DNA of 13,304 nucleotides, taken from NCBI GenBank assembly GCA_910586975.1, contig CAJUKX010000049.1:1-13304 (forward strand), given 5' to 3'. Source of the DNA: an uncultured Muribaculaceae bacterium. Lineage in GTDB: Bacteria > Bacteroidota > Bacteroidia > Bacteroidales > Muribaculaceae. The first letter of the stretch is position 1; each line of letters begins with the position of its first letter. A program made the position numbers and the translations under genes. Positions 1-7,108 of the stretch are shown here, piece by piece. The notes under the pieces were generated by a model. The model worked only from the letters and a program-made list of their open reading frames with translations, did no database searches and was not told the DNA's origin.

Positions 1-73
1 AAAGAAATTTCTCTTCCACTTTTAACACTTCAACCGGGTTTTTACATTGACCCTATATTAGCCAATCGCGCCG

Positions 74-127
74 TAGTCGGTATATGTAGATGAGTGATGC
101 TAAAAGAAACTGCATATAAGCCGACTA
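74..127. repeat. Imperfect inverted repeat (hairpin 1) left of tRNA-Gln
   Basis: Bases 74-80 pair with 121-127 (seven pairs) and 81-86 with 113-118 (six pairs), with a two-base bulge at 119-120 and a 26-base loop. It is the first of three hairpins between the window edge and the tRNA gene. It has no adjacent T-tract, so it does not look like a simple terminator. It could be a structured transcript end or a protein-binding site; its function is unknown. Confidence 0.45.
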
Positions 128-143
128 TATCTGTGTTTCGCAG

Positions 144-187
144 GTTATGGTTTAGTGATTCTTTTTTAATGATTATCACACCATAAC
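144..187. repeat. Inverted repeat (hairpin 2) with T-rich loop
   Basis: Bases 144-150 pair perfectly with 181-187 (GTTATGG/CCATAAC). A second stem, 155-159 with 175-179 (GTGAT/ATCAC), lies inside it. The loop contains a run of six T on the plus strand. It sits two bases from hairpin 3. It may belong to the 3' flank of the minus-strand tRNA transcript or to an unseen gene on the left; the sequence does not decide between these. Confidence 0.4.
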
Positions 188-189
188 GA

Positions 190-232
190 AAATATCACCA
201 ACACGCTGTCATAAAGCGAATTGGTGATATTT
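190..232 (-). terminator. Probable terminator hairpin after tRNA-Gln
   Basis: Bases 190-201 and 221-232 form a perfect 12-bp inverted repeat, with a possible inner stem 204-207/215-218 (CGCT/AGCG). It begins three bases beyond the 3' end of the tRNA-Gln gene and, read on the minus strand, ends in ATATTTT followed by CG. The position suggests transcription termination or 3'-end processing of the tRNA precursor. The T-tract is short and partly inside the stem, so termination is an inference. Confidence 0.5.
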
Positions 233-235
233 CTG

Positions 236-306
236 TAGTCTTACCAGGATTCGAACCTGGACAGACAGAACCAAAACCTGTAGTGCTACCATTACACCAT
301 AAGACT
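236..306 (-). tRNA. tRNA-Gln (anticodon TTG)
   Basis: A complete cloverleaf can be folded on the minus strand over 71 bases. The acceptor stem is AGTCTTA with TAAGACT (seven pairs), followed by discriminator A. The D-arm has a GTG/CAC stem and an AATGGTAG loop. The anticodon arm is ACAGG/TCTGT with loop TTTTGGT, which gives anticodon TTG, decoding the glutamine codons CAA and, by wobble, CAG. The T-arm carries GGTTCGAATCC. The 3' CCA is not encoded (the next bases are CAG), so it must be added by the CCA-adding enzyme. A Bacteroidetes promoter lies about 19 bases upstream, so this is a separate transcription unit. Confidence 0.95.
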
Positions 307-324
307 ATCTGCCTAAAAGCGGTG

Positions 325-355
325 CAAAGTTAAAGCTTTTATTTTATATTTGCAA
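325..355 (-). promoter_or_regulatory. Bacteroidetes-type promoter of tRNA-Gln
   Basis: On the minus strand a perfect -7 box TAACTTTG (325-332; consensus TAnnTTTG) is preceded after 19 bases by TTGC (352-355), a reasonable -33 element. Transcription would start roughly 6-7 bases downstream, around 318, a short leader ahead of the tRNA 5' end at 306. The promoter lies just downstream of the MFS gene stop and is independent of it. Confidence 0.75.
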
Positions 356-379
356 GTTTTGGGATTAAAAAGTGCTAAA

Positions 380-1819
380 TTATTCTTCAGCTGATTCCAT
401 TTCGGCCATTTCAGAAGCAACATTGCGCTTGATATTCGGATCCTGAAGTCCGTAATGGTGCTTTGCATTAAGTGCGAGAAGCCATATTCCGAAGAAGAAT
501 GCAAGTACGCCCAAAGAGGCAAACAGAAGCATAGGTACAGTATAATTGTACTTCATGGGATCTTCAACACCGGGATTGCACCATACCAGTACTTTACCTA
601 TGAGGATGGGGAACAAGGCAAGACCGATGTTCTGTACCCAGAAAATGAGTGAATATGCCGATCCAAGGAAGCGCGCATCCATAATTTTGGGAACCGAAGG
701 CCAAAGGGCTGCCGGTACAAGTGAAAACGAGATGCCAAGGACAATAATAGCTGTGAACGCAAGCCATGTAGTAGGATATACAGGAATTACCAAAGCAAAT
801 GTAAGGTGGCAGGCAATCATAAGCAGTGCACCGATAAGAAGCATTGACGCTCCTTTACCAAAGCGGTCAAGGAAATAGCCAAGAAAGGGTGTGAGGAATG
901 CAGCCCCTATCGGGAACCAACGGAATATGTCGGCAGCTTGCTGCGCGTCCATGCCGAGATTGCATTGAAGCATGTTGGTGGCATAGCGTTGGAATGGGAA
1001 AATGGCAGAGTAATATAGTACACAAAGCATAGCGATTACCCAAAACAGCTTGCTGGAGAGTATGTTCTTCACATCGCTGAGCTTGAATTCCTCATCACTC
1101 GACTCGTTCGATACCGATGCCTTTTTGTCGGATATTTCTTTATCGAGTTTAGTATCCATGAAGGTGAATACAGTGTATGATATCAGTCCTATGAGTAGGA
1201 GGACTGTGCAGAACGCAACAGGTGTCACAACTGTAGCATCGCCGAACAATGTGGTAAGGCGGGGTGAGATTGTAAAGATTGCAAACACACCGACGCGGGC
1301 AAGCGCCATCTCAAGTCCCATTGCGAGAGCCATTTCGTGACCTTCAAACCACTTGGCAAGGGTTTTTGATACGGTGATACCTGCCATTTCGCAACCACAG
1401 CCGAACACCATGAAGCCCAGCGCGGCGAGCTTGGCACTGCCCGGCATATCTACCCACCATGAGCCGAGCCAGAGGTCTAATGCCGAACCCTGGAACCAGC
1501 TGCTGATAGCATACAATTTGATACATGCTCCGACAAACATAACTGATGCGGAGAGAACACCGGTAAAGCGTATACCCATTTTGTCGAGTATTATACCGGC
1601 AAGAATTAGAAATCCAAATACATTAAGTATGTATTCCGCTCCGGCATAGTAACCGAATGCTGACGGTGACCACTTAAGCTCAGTTTCTACGAGCGACTGA
1701 AGTGGCGACATCACATCAACAAACATGTATGCAAAGAACATCATCAGCGCCACAAGCACCAATGCGGTCCATCTTGCCCATGCTTTGTCTTTTAGAAGAA
1801 CTTTAATTTCTTGTGTCAT
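380..1819 (-). CDS. MFS family transporter
   Basis: A 479-residue inner-membrane protein of the major facilitator superfamily. Hydrophobic helices start at about residue 18 and two six-helix halves are separated by a charged cytoplasmic loop at about 222-258 (rich in K, D, E and S). Both halves keep a motif-A-like loop: ILDKMGIRFTG (77-87) after helix 2 and FLDRFGKGAS (316-325) after the matching helix in the second half. The segment MALAMGLEMALARVG (163-177) resembles the helix 4-5 region of Bacteroidales MFS proteins. The tail from 451 is hydrophilic and glutamate-rich. The substrate cannot be read from the sequence; family resemblance (possibly MFSD1-like) is from memory and weak. It has its own promoter and is not tightly linked to a pathway gene, so context does not name the substrate. 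The start at 1819 leaves a short leader after the promoter and begins a normal MFS N-terminus. Confidence 0.9.
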   Translation of the reverse strand: MTQEIKVLLKDKAWARWTALVLVALMMFFAYMFVDVMSPLQSLVETELKWSPSAFGYYAGAEYILNVFGFLILAGIILDKMGIRFTGVLSASVMFVGACIKLYAISSWFQGSALDLWLGSWWVDMPGSAKLAALGFMVFGCGCEMAGITVSKTLAKWFEGHEMALAMGLEMALARVGVFAIFTISPRLTTLFGDATVVTPVAFCTVLLLIGLISYTVFTFMDTKLDKEISDKKASVSNESSDEEFKLSDVKNILSSKLFWVIAMLCVLYYSAIFPFQRYATNMLQCNLGMDAQQAADIFRWFPIGAAFLTPFLGYFLDRFGKGASMLLIGALLMIACHLTFALVIPVYPTTWLAFTAIIVLGISFSLVPAALWPSVPKIMDARFLGSAYSLIFWVQNIGLALFPILIGKVLVWCNPGVEDPMKYNYTVPMLLFASLGVLAFFFGIWLLALNAKHHYGLQDPNIKRNVASEMAEMESAEE

Positions 1820-1862
1820 AATTATGTATAATGATTGATTTGTGAATTGACAAGATTCGTTG

Positions 1863-1870
1863 CAAAGTTA
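1863..1870 (-). promoter_or_regulatory. -7 promoter box of the MFS gene
   Basis: The minus strand reads TAACTTTG, a perfect match to the Bacteroidetes TAnnTTTG -7 box, about 44 bases before the MFS start codon, giving a predicted leader of roughly 38 bases. No good -33 element is visible. The expected place (about 1890-1893) falls inside the proposed recG terminator hairpin. Confidence 0.6.
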
Positions 1871-1871
1871 C

Positions 1872-1902
1872 AAAAAAATAACGAACACGGTTACCCCTTG
1901 TT
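1872..1902 (-). terminator. Weak intrinsic terminator after recG
   Basis: On the minus strand, 1902 to 1884 can fold as AACA/TGTT plus GG/CC around a small loop with one mismatch, followed by CGTTA and seven T (1878-1872). The stem is short, so termination is plausible rather than certain. It is the only stem-plus-T-tract between recG (stop at 1950) and the MFS gene, and it abuts the MFS -7 box directly. Confidence 0.4.
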
Positions 1903-1949
1903 TAATAATTTACAGCTTGCTGAAAGAATCTGCCTAAAATATACAAATA

Positions 1950-4040
1950 TCAGCTGATTCTGCTCCAGTCGGTAGAACGCGACACTGCTTCTTTTAGCGC
2001 GATAAGGAATGCGCGGTTGGTCGGTTGGCTCAGGGTGGGGTCGGCGTCGAGCATTCGCTCGGCTGCGTGCCGAGCCTGTGAGATTATCTCTCCATCGGTA
2101 GCCAGATTGGCTATATGAAGCTCAAAGGGTATGCCGCTCTGCATTGTACCTTCTATGTCGCCCGGACCGCGCATGCGCATATCGGCTTCGGCTATCACGA
2201 ATCCGTCGGAGGTTTGTGTCATCAGTTCAAGGCGCTCTCGCGTCTCTTTGGCAATCTTAAGCTTCGACATAAGTATGCAGTAGCTCTGATTTGCGCCACG
2301 GCCTACACGTCCACGCAGTTGGTGCAACTGACTCAGGCCGAATCGCTCGGCATTCTCAATCAGCATTATTGTGGCGTTGGGCACATTCACGCCTACTTCT
2401 ATTACAGTGGTGGCTACAAGAATCTGTGCTTTGCCTGAGGCAAACAGCTCCATCTGATAGTCTTTCTCGGCAGGTTTCAGTCTTCCGTGAACAAATGCCA
2501 CCCTGTAATTGGAGAAGGTCTCGCATATAAGGTCATATCCCTCGGTGAGCGAGCGCAGGTCGAGCTTTTCGTTTTCGTCAATAAGAGGATATACAAAGTA
2601 AACCTGACGCCCCTCGGCAAGTTGTCGTCCTATTGCGCGATACACTTCCTCTCGCTTTGAGTCGTATCGCAGCAGGGTGGTCACAGGCTTTCGGCCGGGT
2701 GGAAGCTCATCAATAATTGAAACGTCAAGGTCTCCGTACACGGTCATGGCAAGAGTTCTCGGGATGGGGGTCGCTGTCATCACCAGTATGTGTGGCGGAC
2801 AGGTATTTTTGGCCCACAAACGGGCTCTTTGCGCAACACCGAAGCGATGCTGTTCATCAATTACGGCCAGTCCAAGGTTACGGAACTTTACCGGATCTTC
2901 GAGAATGGCATGAGTACCAATCAGAATATGAAGTTCGCCCGATGCAAGGGCTTCGTGTATTTCCTGACGCTCGCGACTGCGGGTTGAACCGGTTAGGAGT
3001 CTTACATTAACGCCTATAGGAGCCGCAAGGCTGCGTATGGTTTCGTAGTGCTGACCGGCAAGGATTTCTGTCGGAGCCATGAGGCATGCCTGGAAGCCGT
3101 TGTCTATGGCTATCAGCATTGACATCAGAGCTACGAGGGTCTTGCCTGAGCCTACGTCGCCTTGCACAAGGCGGTTCATCTGACGCCCGGTGTTTGTGTC
3201 TATTCTTATTTCTTTAATTACGCGTTTCTGTGCTCCCGTCAGCGGGAAGGGCAGACACGTTGAGTAGAAGTTGTTGAAGTATCTGCCTATGGAAGTGAAG
3301 CGGAATCCTTCGGTCACGGATTTACGGTCGCGCGAACGCATAAGCATGTCGGTCTGAATGTAGAAAAGCTCTTCAAACTTCATGCGTTCTCTTGCTTTGG
3401 CCAGCGATGCCGGGGCCGACGGTTTGTGAAGCTCCCTGATGGCTTTGTCAAGACTCATAAGTTTGCACTCCTCGACGACTGTGGCCGGAAGCGATTCTGC
3501 AAATGGCGGACGCGAATTCAACAACTCGCAAATCCAGTCATGCAGTTGGCGCGAACCGATATTGCGGTCGCGCAGTTTCTCTGTGAGAGGATACACCCCT
3601 CTCAGCCCTATTTGGGTAGCGGCTTTTTCGAGAGTGTCGACTTCGGGATGCGACATTTGCCACCGGGCATTGAAAGTGGTCGGCTTTCCAAACAGTATGT
3701 ATTCGGTAGATGTGTGCAATGACTCGCGTATGCGTTTTATTCCCTGAAACCAAACTACTTCCATAGTAGCACTGCCATCAGTGAATATGCCCACAAGACG
3801 AGTCTTGGCGCCTTCGCCCAATACGTTGAAGTTAATGAAACGACCCTTCACCTGCACCGAGGGCATATCGCCCTCAAATTCACGGATAGTGTATATCGAG
3901 GTGCGGTCGACATACGATGTCGGAAAATGGTGCAGAAGGTCGTAGGCAGTATGAATATTCAACTCCTTCGCAAGCAGTTCGGCACGTTTGGGGCCGATGC
4001 CTTTCACGTATTTTATGTCGAGCCGCCTCAGTGAGTTCAT
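1950..4040 (-). CDS. recG: ATP-dependent DNA helicase RecG
   Basis: This is the 696-residue RecG helicase, normal length for the family. It remodels stalled replication forks and branch-migrates Holliday junctions on the chromosome. The N-terminal wedge/OB region (about 60-150, binding branched DNA) is followed by a superfamily 2 motor: Walker A GDVGSGKT (294-301), DEQH box (395-398), motif III TATPIPRT (422-429) and motif VI QLHQLRGRVGRG (571-582). The RecG-specific C-terminal block RGPGDIEGTMQSG (624-636) is present, as is the N-terminal KGIGPKRAELL (13-23) helix-hairpin-like segment. No key residue is missing. Its ATG overlaps the ispD stop by four bases (ATGA), so translation is probably coupled. 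It is the last gene of the operon. Confidence 0.97.
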   Translation of the reverse strand: MNSLRRLDIKYVKGIGPKRAELLAKELNIHTAYDLLHHFPTSYVDRTSIYTIREFEGDMPSVQVKGRFINFNVLGEGAKTRLVGIFTDGSATMEVVWFQGIKRIRESLHTSTEYILFGKPTTFNARWQMSHPEVDTLEKAATQIGLRGVYPLTEKLRDRNIGSRQLHDWICELLNSRPPFAESLPATVVEECKLMSLDKAIRELHKPSAPASLAKARERMKFEELFYIQTDMLMRSRDRKSVTEGFRFTSIGRYFNNFYSTCLPFPLTGAQKRVIKEIRIDTNTGRQMNRLVQGDVGSGKTLVALMSMLIAIDNGFQACLMAPTEILAGQHYETIRSLAAPIGVNVRLLTGSTRSRERQEIHEALASGELHILIGTHAILEDPVKFRNLGLAVIDEQHRFGVAQRARLWAKNTCPPHILVMTATPIPRTLAMTVYGDLDVSIIDELPPGRKPVTTLLRYDSKREEVYRAIGRQLAEGRQVYFVYPLIDENEKLDLRSLTEGYDLICETFSNYRVAFVHGRLKPAEKDYQMELFASGKAQILVATTVIEVGVNVPNATIMLIENAERFGLSQLHQLRGRVGRGANQSYCILMSKLKIAKETRERLELMTQTSDGFVIAEADMRMRGPGDIEGTMQSGIPFELHIANLATDGEIISQARHAAERMLDADPTLSQPTNRAFLIALKEAVSRSTDWSRIS

Positions 4041-4735
4041 GAGAGCTTGTTAATGTAGTACGAAGCCAAAGCCAAATCGCCGGGATTGGTGATCTTGATA
4101 TTGCAGATATTACCGGGTACAAGTTTTAATTTATTAAATCCGGCAAATTCCATCACCGAAGCATCGTCGGTGAATTCATTACCGCTTTTGGCTGCTTTTG
4201 CGTATGCTTCTGTCAACAGTTTGGCAGGGAAGGCCTGTGGTGTCTGTACCGCACGGTATGCCGAGCGGTCTACAGCCTCGCTCATGTCGTTGTCAGCTGT
4301 CAGGCGTCGAAGCGAGTCGGTTACATTTATCGCCGGTATGGCACCGTTGCATTTTTTGTTGTCGAGAGCTTCGACGAGGGCATGGAATATGTCGCGGGTG
4401 GGCAAGGGGCGTGCTCCGTCGTGTACCATGATTATATCGGTATCGGGTTCTACCTTTGCCAAGCCGTTGTGTACCGACTCAAACCGTGTGTTGCCTCCGA
4501 TTGCTATGTCGGGCGAGTCAAACTGCAGTGCATCGCAGAGCATGTGCCAGTAGTCGAGCATTTCCTCAGACACCACTACTGTGACGGTTGCACCGGGAAG
4601 CACTCCGCGGCAGGCGTCAATGGTGCGCATCAGCACCGGCTTGCCGGCGAGGTCGCAGAACTGCTTGGGCAGCGATCCCCCGAAACGGGAACCGCTGCCG
4701 GCAGCTACAATTATGATGTGAATCTTTTTTGACAT
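4037..4735 (-). CDS. ispD: 2-C-methyl-D-erythritol 4-phosphate cytidylyltransferase
   Basis: This 232-residue cytosolic enzyme joins CTP and 2-C-methyl-D-erythritol 4-phosphate to make CDP-ME, the third step of the MEP isoprenoid pathway. The nucleotide-binding loop AAGSGSRFGG (11-20) with PKQ (23-25) supplies Arg17 and Lys24. VHDGARP (104-110) supplies Asp106 and Arg109. Arg157, the VQTPQAF block (163-169), TDDASVME (189-196) and ITNPGDLALA (215-224) with Lys214 complete the expected active site, in positions that agree closely with the E. coli enzyme. Length is normal. The start MSKKIHI places the nucleotide loop at the usual distance from the N-terminus. It lies six bases after glyA and overlaps recG. 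Presence of the enzyme implies that this bacterium uses the MEP rather than the mevalonate route. Confidence 0.96.
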   Translation of the reverse strand: MSKKIHIIIVAAGSGSRFGGSLPKQFCDLAGKPVLMRTIDACRGVLPGATVTVVVSEEMLDYWHMLCDALQFDSPDIAIGGNTRFESVHNGLAKVEPDTDIIMVHDGARPLPTRDIFHALVEALDNKKCNGAIPAINVTDSLRRLTADNDMSEAVDRSAYRAVQTPQAFPAKLLTEAYAKAAKSGNEFTDDASVMEFAGFNKLKLVPGNICNIKITNPGDLALASYYINKLS

Positions 4736-4741
4736 CAGGTT

Positions 4742-6022
4742 TTACCAGGCAAACATGGGATATTCCATCATGATGCTGTTTACCTTCTCGCGTACAGAGG
4801 TGATAATCTTTTCATCCTCGTGGTTTGACAGAACGGTATCAATCAGCTCTACGATTTGACCCATCATGGGTTCTTTGGCGCCGCGTGTGGTTATAGCGGG
4901 TGTACCCAGACGGATACCCGAGGTCTGGAAAGGCGAACGTGAGTCAAACGGAACCATGTTCTTGTTGGCAGTGATATCAGCATCAACCAGTACCTTTTCA
5001 GCAACCTTACCTGTAAGTTCCGGGAACTTGGAGCGCAGGTCTACGAGTACGCAGTGGTTGTCGGTGCCGCCGCTCACCACATCATAGCCCAGGTCGGTAA
5101 GGGCTTTTGACATTACGCGTGCATTCTCGCGCACCTGAGTCTGGTAGGCCTTGAATTCGGGGCTGAGAGCTTCGCCAAATGCAACAGCCTTACCGGCAAT
5201 TACATGTTCGAGCGGGCCGCCCTGCACACCGGGGAATACGGCAGAGTCGAGTATCGAGCTCATCATGCGTACAACACCTTTGGGTGTTGTCTTGCCCCAA
5301 GGATTCTCGAAGTCCTTACCCATGAGAATGATACCGCCGCGGGGACCACGGAGTGTCTTGTGGGTGGTAGAAGTCACGATATGGGCGTATGGCAGAGGAT
5401 TCTCGAGTAGTCCGGCGGCGATGAGTCCCGCAGGGTGAGCCATGTCTATCATGAGGATAGCACCTACTTCGTCGGCAATCTTGCGCATGCGGGCATAATC
5501 CCATTCGCGCGAATAAGCACTTGCGCCGCCTACTATGAGTTTAGGCTTCACACGATGTGCGGTTTCTTCCATCTGGTCATAGTCAACAAGACCTGTAGAG
5601 CGGTCTACATTGTACTCAACGGCATTGAATACAAGGCCCGAGAAGTTTACGGGGCTGCCATGTGAGAGGTGTCCGCCATGAGCCAGGTTTAGTCCCATAA
5701 AGGTGTCGCCGGGTTTCATGCAAGCCATGAAAACAGCCATGTTGGCTTGAGCGCCCGAGTGGGGCTGAACATTAGCATATTCAGCTCCGAAGAGAGCTTT
5801 CACGCGGTCGCGGGCGAGGTCTTCCACCTGATCGACCACGCCACAGCCACCATAATAGCGGTGACCGGGATAGCCTTCGGCATACTTGTTGGTAAGGCAT
5901 GAGCCCATAGCACGCATCACATCGTCGCTGACGAAGTTTTCTGATGCGATAAGTTCAATACCTTTTTTCTGGCGCTGGTGTTCCAGCTCGATGAGATTGA
6001 AAATTTGCGAATCTTTTTCCAT
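4742..6022 (-). CDS. glyA: Serine hydroxymethyltransferase
   Basis: A PLP-dependent cytosolic enzyme that converts serine plus tetrahydrofolate to glycine plus 5,10-methylenetetrahydrofolate, the main supply of one-carbon units for thymidylate and purine synthesis. At 426 residues it is a normal bacterial length. The N-terminal ELIASENF (23-30) and YAEGYPGHRYYGG (47-59) give the substrate and PLP contacts. Asp193 and His196 lie in MIDMAHPAG (191-199). The PLP-binding lysine is Lys222 in TSTTHKTLRGPRGG (217-230). FQTSGIRLGTPA near the C-terminus carries the carboxylate-binding arginine. No catalytic residue is missing. It sits 33 bases after the flavin reductase gene and six before ispD. The link to pyrimidine genes makes sense because methylenetetrahydrofolate feeds dTMP synthesis, but that is inference. 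Confidence 0.98.
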   Translation of the reverse strand: MEKDSQIFNLIELEHQRQKKGIELIASENFVSDDVMRAMGSCLTNKYAEGYPGHRYYGGCGVVDQVEDLARDRVKALFGAEYANVQPHSGAQANMAVFMACMKPGDTFMGLNLAHGGHLSHGSPVNFSGLVFNAVEYNVDRSTGLVDYDQMEETAHRVKPKLIVGGASAYSREWDYARMRKIADEVGAILMIDMAHPAGLIAAGLLENPLPYAHIVTSTTHKTLRGPRGGIILMGKDFENPWGKTTPKGVVRMMSSILDSAVFPGVQGGPLEHVIAGKAVAFGEALSPEFKAYQTQVRENARVMSKALTDLGYDVVSGGTDNHCVLVDLRSKFPELTGKVAEKVLVDADITANKNMVPFDSRSPFQTSGIRLGTPAITTRGAKEPMMGQIVELIDTVLSNHEDEKIITSVREKVNSIMMEYPMFAW

Positions 6023-6055
6023 TGAATCGTATTTTTAAGGACCTTTGAGGCAAGG

Positions 6056-6619
6056 TTATTTTTTCTTTTTAACGGAAAATCCGAAATGACCGAGATACTT
6101 CCCGGTATCGAAATATTTACCGTGTGAGTAGCTCAACAAATTGGCTTTTGCCAGATCGAAAGCACCGGTGGCAGGGTCTATGTATTGCTCATCGGCAAGC
6201 ACATTGGCCACCTCGGCTATGAACATATCGTGGGAGCCGAGATGTACTATCTGCTTTACTCGACACTCTATGCACAGCGGCGACTCTTTAATGGACGGAC
6301 ATCTTACGGCTTGTCCGGGCTCAGGCGTGAGATCACATTCCTTCCATTTGTCGTGGTCGCGACCCGAGCGCACGCCACAGTAGTCTGTAGCGCGTGCCAT
6401 ATCGGCTGTGGTGAGATTTACCGTGAATTCCATATTATCTTTGATTAGATTATATGAATATCGTTCGGGTCTAACCGAAATATAGAGCATCGGTGGATTG
6501 GTGCATATTGTGCCGGTCCAGGCTATGGTGATGAGGTTAGATTTATGGCTGTCGCCACAAGTAACCAATACCGCCGGGAGCGGGTTAAGCATCGTTCCGG
6601 GTTTCCAGCTTAGCTTCAT
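6056..6619 (-). CDS. Flavin reductase-like (flavoredoxin-type) FMN-binding protein
   Basis: A 187-residue protein of the flavin reductase-like split-barrel family, of the kind often annotated flavoredoxin in Bacteroidales. The FMN-binding region is SNLITIAWTGTICTNPP (27-43), then the ISVRPERYSYNLI strand-turn (47-59) and EFTVNL (64-69). A conserved cysteine follows in CGVRSGRDHDKW (81-92). HDMFIAEV (130-137) and the terminal GHFGFSV before a lysine tail complete the fold. Members bind FMN and either pass electrons or reduce flavin with NAD(P)H. The partner here is unknown. Lying between pyrI and glyA, it may be a redox helper in nucleotide or folate metabolism, but the sequence gives no direct proof. 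There is no signal peptide, so it is probably cytosolic. Confidence 0.88.
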   Translation of the reverse strand: MKLSWKPGTMLNPLPAVLVTCGDSHKSNLITIAWTGTICTNPPMLYISVRPERYSYNLIKDNMEFTVNLTTADMARATDYCGVRSGRDHDKWKECDLTPEPGQAVRCPSIKESPLCIECRVKQIVHLGSHDMFIAEVANVLADEQYIDPATGAFDLAKANLLSYSHGKYFDTGKYLGHFGFSVKKKK

Positions 6620-6641
6620 TCAGAGCTTGTTTGAGTATTTA

Positions 6642-7103
6642 TCAGAGGATTTTAGCATCAGAGCCTTTAACGGCATGGTTGCAATAGCGGCAGCGGATTA
6701 TAGTTTCGGGCTCGCGCTCCACAACGTCAAACTTGGTAGACATGGGTTCGTTGTTGGTGATGCACTTCGGATTGGCGCAACGCACTATGCCTACTATTGT
6801 GTCGGGCAATGCTACCGGATGCTTCTCTACAACATCATAGTCGTTTATTATATTAACTACGGCTGTTGGAGCTATAAGGGCTATGCGGTTGAGAGTGTTG
6901 CTGTCAAAGATTTTATCAGCAACTTTGATTATACCTTTTGTGCCGAGTTTCTTGCTCGCGAGATTACAACCTATGGTTACTGCATTGTCACAGTCTTCGA
7001 GACCCAGGATTTTTACAGCCTTAAACAATGCTGATGATGGAATATGGTCGATTACGGTGCCGTGGCGCAGAGCGGCTACGGCGAGTTCTTTTTTAGTTTC
7101 CAT
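6642..7103 (-). CDS. pyrI: Aspartate carbamoyltransferase regulatory chain
   Basis: A 153-residue regulatory subunit that binds CTP/ATP and, with PyrB, forms the allosteric aspartate transcarbamylase holoenzyme. The N-terminal allosteric domain keeps the AALRHGTVIDHIP segment (10-22) that contacts nucleotides. The C-terminal zinc domain has four cysteines at 109, 114, 138 and 141 (CANPKC and CRYC), which match the E. coli numbering exactly. This predicts classic feedback inhibition by CTP. It begins five bases after the pyrB stop, so the two subunits are made from one message in matched amounts. Length and start are normal. Confidence 0.97.
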   Translation of the reverse strand: METKKELAVAALRHGTVIDHIPSSALFKAVKILGLEDCDNAVTIGCNLASKKLGTKGIIKVADKIFDSNTLNRIALIAPTAVVNIINDYDVVEKHPVALPDTIVGIVRCANPKCITNNEPMSTKFDVVEREPETIIRCRYCNHAVKGSDAKIL

Positions 7104-7108
7104 AAGAT

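Noticed and set aside
54..217. Minus-strand frame of about 45 codons through the hairpins left of the tRNA
   Set aside because: It would start at a GTG inside the hairpin region, has no promoter or recognisable protein sequence and is short enough to be open by chance.
4086..4553. Plus-strand open frame of 155 codons opposite ispD
   Set aside because: It is antisense to a complete ispD with all catalytic residues, and the translated product shows no known motif.
6498..7034. Plus-strand open frame of 178 codons across pyrI and the flavin reductase
   Set aside because: It is antisense to two recognised genes with intact motifs, and its composition (many Tyr and Val, no domain) is that of a shadow frame.
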